Positions 9,914 to 20,000 of a stretch of 52,621 nt of DNA are shown piece by piece. Within the stretch, counting starts at the first letter, position 1. Each line of letters opens with the position of its first letter. A program made the translations under genes and the position numbers. Below the pieces are notes generated by a model. It was not told the origin of the DNA. It saw only the letters and a program-made list of their open reading frames with translations, and did not search any database. Location: NCBI GenBank assembly GCA_017994695.1, contig JAGOKF010000018.1:1-52621 (forward strand), written 5' to 3'. Origin of the DNA: Myxococcota bacterium (GTDB lineage Bacteria > Myxococcota_A > UBA9042 > DTJE01).

Positions 9914-10900
9914 TTAGCCTCGCCGCCTCACCGAGGGCGGGAAGAGGGCCGACATCGACGTGCCGTCATGGATGCATCGGATGGCCTTCGCGAACAGCGG
10001 CGACAGGTCCAGCACCTCGAAGCGCTTCCGGTGGGCCTGGATCTTGTGCTGGACCGGCAGCGTGTTGCCGACGATCACCCGCTCGATGGGCGACTTGACC
10101 AGTTTCTCGACGGCGTTGCCCGACAGGACCGGGTGGACGGCGGCCGCCAGGATGCGCCGGGCCCCCTCCTCCTTCAGTCGGATCGCCGCCTCCACCAGCG
10201 TGCCGCCGGAGGTGATCTCGTCATCCACGATCAGGCAGGCCTTGTTCCGGACGTCCCCGATGACCTGCCGCACCACTGGTCGCTCCGAGTGGTCGGTCCG
10301 GGCCTTGTCCATGATCGCCACCGGGAGGCCCAGTTCGTCGGCATAGTAGGCGAACGCCTTGGCCGCCCCGGCGTCCCCGAACACCAGCACCCAGTCCGCC
10401 TTCCGGCTCTTCTGGCGGAAGAGGGTCCGGTCGAAGTAGTCGAAGAAGATCGGGGCCGCCAGCAACTGGTCCACCGGGATGTGGAAGAACCCCATGATCT
10501 GGGGCGAGTGAAGGTTCATCGACAGGACCCGGTCGGCCCCGGCGGTCTGGAGCAGATCCGCGACCAGGCGGGCGGCCACCGAGATCCGGGGCTCGTCCTT
10601 CTTGTCCGACCGGCAGTAGGGATAGTAGGGGAGCACCGCGGTGATCCGCGCCGCGCTGGCGTACTTGATGGCGTCGATGAAGATGAGCAGTTCCACCAGA
10701 TGATCGTTCACGGGGCTGCTGGAGGTCTGGATCACGAACACGTCCTTCTCCCGGACGTTGTCCTCCAGCCGGACCATCACGTTCTCGTTGGAGAACCGGT
10801 GGCTGTTGCTCCTTCCCAGGGGAAGGCCCATCTGGTCGGCGATCCGCTGGGCCAGTTCCGGGTGAGAGGAACCGGAGAAGAGGATCAGTTCGGCATTCAT
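9914..10900 (-). CDS. prs: Ribose-phosphate pyrophosphokinase
   Basis: 328 residues. It makes PRPP from ribose 5-phosphate and ATP for nucleotide, His and Trp synthesis. Seen: FSGSSHPELAQRIADQMG at the start, the RFSNENVMVRLEDNVREKDV region, YYPYCRSDKKDEPRISVAAR flanking the ATP site, and the PRPP-binding loop CLIVDDEITSGGTLVEAA. The usual VVSPDxGG stretch reads VLVFGDAGAAKAF and HSP reads NLHSPQIMGFFHIPVDQL, so it is somewhat divergent from the classical class I enzyme. GGGAGG lies 5 nt before ATG 10900. It is the first gene of a prs-thiI unit driven by the promoter at 10932-10960. Confidence 0.92.
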   Translation of the reverse strand: MNAELILFSGSSHPELAQRIADQMGLPLGRSNSHRFSNENVMVRLEDNVREKDVFVIQTSSSPVNDHLVELLIFIDAIKYASAARITAVLPYYPYCRSDKKDEPRISVAARLVADLLQTAGADRVLSMNLHSPQIMGFFHIPVDQLLAAPIFFDYFDRTLFRQKSRKADWVLVFGDAGAAKAFAYYADELGLPVAIMDKARTDHSERPVVRQVIGDVRNKACLIVDDEITSGGTLVEAAIRLKEEGARRILAAAVHPVLSGNAVEKLVKSPIERVIVGNTLPVQHKIQAHRKRFEVLDLSPLFAKAIRCIHDGTSMSALFPPSVRRRG

Positions 10901-10923
10901 CCGGGCCTCCCGGTGCAGGACGG

Positions 10924-10960
10924 GCGCGGGCTATATACTCCCGCGCCGCGATGTCGTCAA
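10924..10960 (-). promoter_or_regulatory. prs promoter with palindrome around the -10
   Basis: Reading the minus strand: -35 TTGACG (10960-10955), a 17-bp spacer, -10 TATATA (10937-10932). The -10 is enclosed by a perfect 7-bp inverted repeat GCGCGGG/CCCGCGC (10924-10930 and 10940-10946). A protein bound there would block the promoter, so it could be an operator. The start codon is about 31 nt downstream of the -10. Confidence 0.65.
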
Positions 10961-11000
10961 TCGACTCCGGGATTCCCGGGCCGGGAGCCCCGCCCCCGGG

Positions 11001-14000
11001 TCAGGTGCATCCCGGGATGGGGTCGTGGGAGCAGAAGTTCCCGTCGTTGCAGAAGTCCCGGGTGCAGTAGTTCCCGTCGTCGCACTGGGCGTCGAAGATG
11101 CAGCACCCGGGGATCTCCTCGTGCCGGCAGTTCCCCGTGGCGCTATCGCAGGAATCCTCCGTGCAGGGGTTGAAGTCCAGGCAGGACACCGGCTCGTAGA
11201 AGCAGGTCCTCGTCTCCGGGTTGCAGTCGTCCATCGAGCAGGGGTCCCGGTCGTCGCAGTCCAGCGGACTGTTGCAGCAGTAGGGGATCGGCGTGAAGAC
11301 GCACTGCCCGTTCGCGGGATTGCAGGAGTCGGTCGTGCAGGGATTCACGTCATTGCAGACCTTCGGGTCATTGCGGCATTGCCCGGCGATACAGTCGTCG
11401 ATCGTGCAGGCGAAGCCGTCGTTGCAGTCCGCGGCCACCTGGCAGCACCCCGGAATGGCCTGGAAGACGCAGAGGCCCGTGTCCGGGTCGCAGGAATCGA
11501 CCGTGCAGGGGTTGTTGTCGTCGCAGACCCTCGGCGTGCTGAAACAGGCGTTGCTGATGGGGTTGCACTCCTCGATCGTGCACTTGTTCCCGTCGTCCGG
11601 GCAGTCCGGGGTGTAGGTGCACTGCCCCGTGGCGGGGTTGCAGGCGTCGATCGTGCAGGTGACCCCGTCGTCGCAGTTCCGGGGCAGGAAGTCGCAGAAC
11701 TGCACCCCGCTGACCGTGACGCAGAAGTCGCCGGTGCAGAGGTTGCCGTCGTTGCACTGGGCGTCGGAGGTGCAGGCCTGGCACCTCAAGGTGTTCAGGG
11801 TGTAGCGGCATTCCCCGGTCAGGGCCACGCAGGAGTCGTTCGTGCAGGCATTCCCGTCGTCGCAGTCGTTGTCCACCAGCACGCACTGGCCGGCGGGCTC
11901 CCGGCAGACGTAGATCCGGCACAGGTTCAGCGGGTTCGGGGGGTCCGGGCACTGCTTCTCCGCGAAGACGCACCCGACCGCCGGGTCGCAGGAGTCGTCG
12001 GTGCAGCCCAGCCCGTCGGAGCAGACCACGGCCGGGTGCTGGCAGAGCCCCTGGGCGTCGCAGACGTCCTGGGTGCACTGGTTGCCGTCGTCGCAGTTCA
12101 CCGCGTTGTGACGGCACCCGTCGATCGGGTCGCAGGTATCGACCGTGCAGGGGTCTCCGTCGTCGCAGTCCACCGGGTAGGGCCCGATCACGCAGTTCCC
12201 GGTGGTACCGTCGCACTCGTCCACCGTGCAGGCGTCGCCGTCGTCGCAGACCTTGGGCCGCGCCTCGCAGTAGCCCGCGATGCACTGGACGTCCACGCAG
12301 CCGTTGCCTCCCTGGCAGGGCCTCGTCGGCCCGCAGGTGGTGCAGGTGCTGTCGTCGTGCACGCAGCCGACGCCCGGCGAGCAGGAATCGATCGTGCACA
12401 GGACCCCGTCGTCGCAGTTCCGGTCGAAGGGCCGACAGGCCCCATTGACCGGGTCGCACCGGTTCTCCATGCAGGGGTCCTCGCTCGCCGGGCAGGTGAT
12501 GGCGTCGTGGACGCACTGGCCTGTCACGAGGCTGCAGGAATCCCGGGTGCACGGGTTCCCGTCGTCGCAGTCCTTGTAGGTGCTCCGGCAGAAGCCCGTC
12601 GCCCGCTCGCAGGTCTCGATCGTGCAGGGATTGCCGTCGTCGGGGCAGACCACGTCGACCGGGGCGCTGCATTCCCCGGTCGCCGGGTTGCAGGTTCCCT
12701 GGCGGCAGAAGTTGTCGGGGTCGGCCGGGTCCTCGCAACGGTTCAGGCCGTAGGTGCAGTAGCCCAGGGCCAGGTTGCAGGAGTCCTCGGTGCAGGCGTT
12801 CCCGTCCGAGGGGCAGGGGTTCGTGGCGGAGCACCGGATGCAGGCCGAGTCGTCGTGCCGGCAGACCCCGGTCGCCGGGTCGCAGGAATCCACCGTGCAG
12901 GCGATCCGGTCGTCGCAGGAGGGCGGCGGCAGGTGGACGCAGGCCCCGGTGTTCGAGTCGCAGAGGTCCTGCGTGCACGCGTCGCGGTCGTCGCACTTGT
13001 TCCGGACGTGGCATCCCCCGTCGGCCAGATCGCAGTAGTCGATGCTGCACGGGTCGCCGTCGTCGCAGACCTTCGGTGTGAAGACGCACCCGAACCCGGG
13101 CTCGCAGGAATCGATCGTGCACCGGTTGTCGTCGCTGCACGTGACGGGCTGGTGCTGGCACCCGTTCTCGTTGCAGGAATCCACCGTGCAGGCATTCTGG
13201 TCGTCGCAGGTCAACGGCGTGAAGACGCACTGGCCGTTGGCCGGGTTGCAGGAGTCGGCGGTGCAGGGGTCCCCGTCGTTGCAGGTCACGTCGGTGACGT
13301 AGCACCCGAGGATCGGGCTGCAGGCGTCCACCGTGCAGGGCAGGAAGTCGTTGCAGACCACCGGCTCCCGGACGCACTTGCCCGTGGCCTCCACGCAGGC
13401 GTCCAGCGTGCACAGGTTGTCGTCGTTGCAGTCGATGGGCGAAAAGACGCAGACGATGCCGCCGCCGTCCGGGAGGCACCCGTCCACCGTGCAGTTCAGG
13501 CCGTCCACGCACAGCGCGGGATTCCGGCACTGGCCCGTGGCCGGGTCGCAGAGGTCCCCGGTGCAGGGGTTCAGGTCCGAGCAGTTCTTCGGCTCGTTCG
13601 TGCACCGGCCGCCGAGCCCCAGGTTGCAGACGTCGTCGGTGCACGGGTTCGTGTCGGCGCACTCGGCGTCCTCGGTGCACGGCGTGCAGGGCTCCACCGG
13701 AGTGAACACGCAGCCCTGGCCCGGAACGCAGGCGTCGTCGGTGCAGGGATCGTGGTCGTCGCAGACCGTCGGGCGGGTCCGGCAGCTCCCGTCCAGGGGA
13801 TAGCAGTAGTCGTCGGTGCAGGGTTCCCCGTCGTTGCAGGACCGGGGCTCGTTCACGCACTCGCCGGTGGCCAGATCGCAGGAGTCCAACGTGCAGAGGT
13901 TGGCGTCGTCGCAGTCGACGGGGACGTGCAGGCAGGCCCCGCTGGCCGGATCGCAGAGGTCCAGCGTGCAGAGGCTGCCGTCGTCGCAGTCCTTCTGCTG

Positions 14001-17000
14001 GAATTCGCACCGGAGGAACTGTCCCGCTTCGGTGACGCAGACGTCCAGCGTGCAGGCATCCAGGTCCTCGCACTCGGGCGGGTTCTCGCACCGCCCGGTC
14101 CCGGGGTTGCAGTAATCGATGGTGCAGGGGTCGCCGTCCCCGCAGGTCGAGATGACGTCGTTGTGGCAGACCGGCACGCCGCTTTCGACCACGCAGTAGT
14201 CCCGGGTGCAGGCATTGTTGTCGTCGCAGGACTTGACCGGGTAGAGGCACTCCCCGGTGGCGAAGTCGCAGGTGTCCTCGGTGCAGGGGTCCGTGTCCTG
14301 GCAGCGGATCACGTGCTGGCACCCGGTGGCGGGATGGCAGGAGTCGGTCGTGCAGACCGACCCGTCATCGCAGTTCACCGGCGGGTGGTAGCAGTTGCCC
14401 GAGTAGATGTCGCACAGGTCCACCGTGCAGAGGTTGCCGTCGGAGCAGTCCTTCTCGACGTAGACGCAGCCGACGGACGGGTCGCAGGTCTCGGAGGTGC
14501 AGAGATTGCCGTCGTCGCAGACCACCGGCACCGAGTAGCAGATCCCCAGCACCATGTCGCACCGGTCCAGCGTGCAGGCGCTCCCGTCATCGCAGACCGG
14601 GTCCTCCTCGAAGGAGCACGGCGTGCAGTTGCCCGTGGGCGTGTTGGTGCAGGCCCCGGTCGCCGGGTCGCAGGAATCCACCGTGCAGGGATTCCGGTCG
14701 TCGCACTCCCGGCCCACGTCGGTCTTCGCGACGATCCGGCACTCGCCGTCGGGCGGGTTGCACCAGCCCACCAGGCACTGGTCGTTGGGGTCCCCCGGAC
14801 ACTGGCGCGGCGTGTGGCGGCAGGCCCCGCTCGCCGGGTCGCAGAAGTCCACCGTGCAGGCGTCCTCGTCGGTGCAGTCCCGGACGATGTACTGGCAGGC
14901 CCCGGTCCCGGTGTTGCAGACGTCCACGATGGTGCAGGGGTCGTCGTCGTTGCAGTCCTTCGGGGCGAAGGTGCAGACGCCTTCCGGCTCGACGCACTCG
15001 GTGCTGGTGCACTCGTTGCCGTCGTCGCAGGGCTTCTGGCGGTGGATGCAAGCCCCCGTCAGGGGATTGCACAGGTCGTAGGTGCAGCCGAGCCCGTCGT
15101 CGCACTGGACCTCCGGGTGCACGCACCCCCGGGCCGGGTCGCACTCGTCCCGGGTGCAGGGGTTCTCGTCGAAGCAGTCCACGGGGTCGTGGTGCACCAC
15201 CCCCGTCACCGGGTCGCACCAGTCCATCGTGCAGAAGTTCCGGTCGTCCACCACCTTCGGGACGTTCCCGCATCCTCCCAGGCCCGGGATGCAGATGTCG
15301 TCGGTGCAGGGGTCGTCGTCGGCCGGGCAGGTGACCGGGTCGTGGCGGATGAGGCCCGTCGCCCGGTCGCACGAATCGATCGTGCACGGGTTGAAATCGT
15401 CCACCGGCACGTCCGGGAAGTAGCAGTTCCCGGTCTGCTCGTCGCAGAGGTCCTGCGTGCAGGGGTTGTTGTCGTTGCAGGGCTTCAGGTCGTGGCGGAC
15501 GATGCCCGACACCGGGTCGCAGTAGTCGATCGTGCAGAGATTGCCGTCATCCAGAGGCTTCGGGGTGTTGATGCACCGGGCGCTCCCCGGCTCGCAGGTG
15601 TCCACCGTGCAGGGGTCCCCGTCGCTGCAGTTCTTCGCGAAGTGCCGGACGATGCCGGTCTGCGGGTCGCAGAGGTCCACCGTGCAGGCGTTCCCGTCGT
15701 CCACGTCCTTGGGCACGTTGCTGCACTGCCCGTTGAAGGCCAGGCAGAGGTCCACGGTGCAGGGGTCGTTGTCGTTGCAGTTCACCGGCGCGTGGGTGAC
15801 CCGCCCGGAGACCGGGTCGCAGGCGTCGGTGGTGCACAGGTTGCCGTCGTCGGTCTCCACCGGGAGATGCACGCATCCCGAGGCCGTCCAGCACTCGTCC
15901 CGGGTGCAGGGGTCGTTGTCGTTGCAGTTCACCGGGGTGAAGACGCAGGCCCCGGTGGCGGGGTCGCAGGCGTCGGTGGTGCACTTCGTCCCGTCGTCGC
16001 AGGACCTCGGGACATGGCGGCAGGCGCCCGTCGCCGGGTCGCAGGAATCGACCGTGCAGAAGTCCCCGTCGTCGCAGTTCACCAGGGTGTTCTGGCAGGC
16101 CCCCGTCACCGCCGAGCACCAGTCCACCGTGCAGGGGTTGTTGTCGTTGCACGCCTTGTTGGTCCAGGAGCACCGGCTGCCCGAGCAGGTGTCGGTCGTG
16201 CAGGCGTTCTGGTCGTTGCAGTCGCTGTTCTTCGTGCAGGTGCCCGTCGGGCGGTAGACGCACCCGACCTCCGGCACGCAGAGGTCCAGCGTGGCGGGGT
16301 TGTCGTCGTTGCAGGTCATCGGGTCGTGGACGCATCCCCCGGAGGACGGGGAGCAGCGGTCCAGCGTGCAGGGGTTCCCGTCGTCGCAGTTCACCGCCCG
16401 GTACTCGCAGCCGCAGGTCAGCGGGCTGCAGGTGTCCAGCGTGCAGGGGTTCTGGTCGTTGCAGGTCTCGGGCGAGTGGGTGCAGACGCCGGTCGAGGCC
16501 TCGCAGAGGTCCCGGGTGCAGCAATTGCCGTCGTCGCAGGACTTCGCCACGTGGAGGCACTTGCCGGTGGCCGAATCACAGGAATCCGCCGTGCAGGCAT
16601 TGCGGTCATCGCAGTCCTTCGGGGCCGTCTCGCATTCCCCGGTGATCGGGGAGCAGTAGGAGTCCCGGCACTTGTCCGCGGAGGTGCAGGTCTTCGCCAT
16701 GTGCACGCAGGCCCCGGTCCGCAGGTCGCAGGAATCCTGGGTGCAGGGATTCCCGTCGTCGCAGGCCGCCGAGGCATCCGCGTGCACGCAGCCGAGCACC
16801 GGGTCGCAGAAGTCCAGCGTGCAGGGGTTGCCGTCGGAGCAGGTGGCCTCGACGAAGCCGCAGGCGCCGGTGCCCATGTCGCACTCGTCCACCGTGCAGG
16901 GATTCTGGTCGTCGCAGACCACCGGCTGCTGGAAGCAGGCCCCCGTGACGGGGTTGCAGAGGTCCTGGGTGCACTTCAGCAGGTCGTTGCAGTCCTTCCG

Positions 17001-20000
17001 GATGGCCTGGCAGGACCCGGTCCGCCCGTCGCACAGGTTCGTCGTGCAGAGGTCCTGGTCCTCGCAGGCGGTGGTCGGGGTGTAGACGCAGGCGCCGCCC
17101 TCGCACCGGGCAAAGACGCAGAGGTTGCCGTCGAAGCACTCCATGTCCCGGGTGCAGGCGGGGCACTGGGGCGGCGCCGTGATCCGGGCATGGCGACACC
17201 CGACCATCGGGTCGCAGGTGTCCGTCGTGCACGGATCCGCGTCGTTGCACAGCAGGCTCTTGTCCGCGTGCCGGCAGCCCCGGGCCGGATCGCAGGTGTC
17301 CTCGGTGCAGAGATTGTCGTCGGAGCAGTCGATCACCCGGTGGCCGCACTGGTTCGTGTTCGGGTCGCAGAAGTCGTCGGTGCAGGCGTTGCCGTCGTCG
17401 CAGTTCCGGGGACGGGCGGTGCAGAGGCCGGTCTGGGGGTCGCAGGCCAGCGTGGCGCAGGGGGGCGCCTCTCCGCAGTCCTTCGCCAGGAAGACGCACT
17501 GGCCGGTCAGCGGCGAGCAGGCGTCCTCGGTGCAGGCGTTGCCGTCGTCGCAGGCCTTCACCTTGTAGGAGCACAGGCCGGTCCTCGGATCGCAGAGGTC
17601 CTCGGTGCAGGGATTGCCGTCGTCGCAGTCGATCGGCACGCTGATCCACTGGCCCGTGGACCGGTCGCAGTAGTCCTCGGTGCAACGATCGTTGTCGTCG
17701 TAGGATGTCAGTGTGTAGGTACACTGCCCGGTGGTCCGGTCGCACTGGTCCTTCGTGCAGGGGTCGTTGTCGTTGCAAAGGACCAGTTCGTGCTGGCACG
17801 CGCCGGTCATGCTGTTGCAGAAGTCGATGGTGCAGGGATTGCCGTCGTCGCAGTCGGTCGGGGTGAAGAGGCAGCGTCCCGTGGCCCGGTCGCAGGTGTC
17901 CCGCGTGCAGAGGTTGCCGTCATCGCAGACCGTCGGCAGATGCTGGCACTGGCCCGTGACCGGGTTGCACCGGTCCACCGTGCAAGAATTGTTGTCATCG
18001 CAGGCGACGCACTGGGCCGAGCAGACCCCCGTGGCGGTGTTGCACCTGCCCGTGGCGCAGAGGTTGCCCTGGATCGTGCAGTCGGCATCCCTGGTACACC
18101 GGAAGTTCGCGCAGGCCGGCTCGTCGGGGTTCTTGTAGGGCAGGAAGATGGCCCCGCCGCAGTTCTCGTCGCAGGAATCCTGGGTGCACCGGTTCCCGTC
18201 CGAGGGGAACGCGCTGGTGTGCCGGCAGTTGCCCGACTGGTCGCACCAGTCGATCGTGCAGGGGTCCTGGTCGTCGCAGAGCTGCCCCCGGTGCTCGCAC
18301 TGCCCCGTGGCCGGATTGCAGTAGTCCAGCGTACAGGGGTCCGCGTCCTCGCAGTTCTTCACCGTGAAGAGGCATCGGCTCGGGGTCTGGGTCTGGTCGC
18401 ACCGGTCCGTCGTGCAGGAGTTCGAATCGTTGCAGTCGCTGTCCTTCGCGCACCCGGTGCCGCAGGGCGGGAAGGGGTTCAGCGTGTGGACGCACCCCAC
18501 GCCCTGGATGCAGGAGTCGTTGGTGCACTGGTTCCCGTCGTCGCAGCTGAAGGGCCGGATCTCGCAGGTCCCCGAGGTGGGGCTGCAGAAATCCTCGGTG
18601 CAGGGGTCGCCGTCGTCGCAGACCCTCGGGGTGAAGACGCACTGGCCGGTCGCCGGGTTGCAGCTGTCGTTCGTGCACTTGTCGTTGTCGTTGCAGACCA
18701 CCGGGGTGTTCACGCAGCCCACGGCGATGCGGCACTCGTCGTTCGTGCAGGGGTCGCGGTCATCGCAGTCCCGGGGGCCGAACTCGCACTTGCAGGTCGC
18801 GGGGTTGCACTGGCCGGTCTGGCACAGGTTCCCGCTGTTGCAGATCAGCGCCTCGTAGACGCAGACGCCCTGGGGGTCCCGGCTCTTGTCGCAGACGGCA
18901 TACCGGCAGCAGTCCGGGGGCTCCGGGCAGTCCAGCACGCCGTTGGGGCAGTGGAAGCACCCCGGGATGCGCTGGAACCTGCAGTTCCCGTTGGCCGGGT
19001 CGCAGGAATCCGCCGTACACTCGTCCCCGTCGTTGCAGGCCTTTTCCTCAAAGCGGCAGTAGCCTGTGTCCCGGTTGCAGGTGGCCGTTCGGCAGGGATT
19101 CGTGTTGGCCGCCTCGCACTCCTTGTCGGTGCTGCACCCGACGCAGTTCGGCTTCGTCTCGTCCAGGGAGTGGCGGCACTGGCCGTTCGCCAGGCTGCAC
19201 TCGTCGATCGTGCAGGAGTCCCCGTCGTCGCAGTTCTTCGGGACCTGGAAGCAGACGCCGGTCTGGCGGTTGCACTTCCCGAAGGAGCAGAGGGAGGCGT
19301 CCTCGCAGTCGCCGTCGGTTCGGCAGACCGGCCCGATGCATTGGGGGATCGTGATGTGCACGCACCCGCTGCCGGCCTGGCAGTAGTCCGTCGTGCAGGG
19401 GTTGCTGTCGTTGCAGGGATCCACCCGGTGGTGGCAGTAGGACTTCCCCGGGTCCAGGGGGTCCGCCGTGCAAGAGTCGATCGTGCAGGGGTCCCCGTCG
19501 TCACAGTCCCGCTCGCTCCGGCAGACGATCTCGCCGCAGCCGCCCGGGATCGGGGAGTAGACGCAGCCCCGGTCCGGCGCGCAGTCGTCCATCGTGCAGG
19601 GGTCCCCGTCATCGCAGGACCTCGGCTCGAGGCGGCAGGTCCCCCCCTCGCAGATGCCGTCGCCGCAGAGCCCCACCACCTGCTGGCAGTCCTGGTCGAA
19701 GAGGCACTCCTGGGGCAGCAGGTTGTGCAGACACCCCAGGGCCGGATCGCAGGTGTCCCAGGTGAAGGGGTTACCGTCGTCGCAGGACAGGGGCCGGTAG
19801 GCGCAGTAGTTGGCGCCCTCGGCGCAGGTGCTCCCCGGGGCCACGGCGATGCAGGCGTCCAGCGTGCAGAGGTTGCCGTCGTTGCACTCGGGGGAGTCCT
19901 CGCCGGGTTCCGTGCACCCGGGGCAGACGCACTCGTGGAGGCAGCCCAGGGCGTCGTCGCAGCGATCCGACGTGCAGAGGTCCCCGTCCTGGCAGGAATT

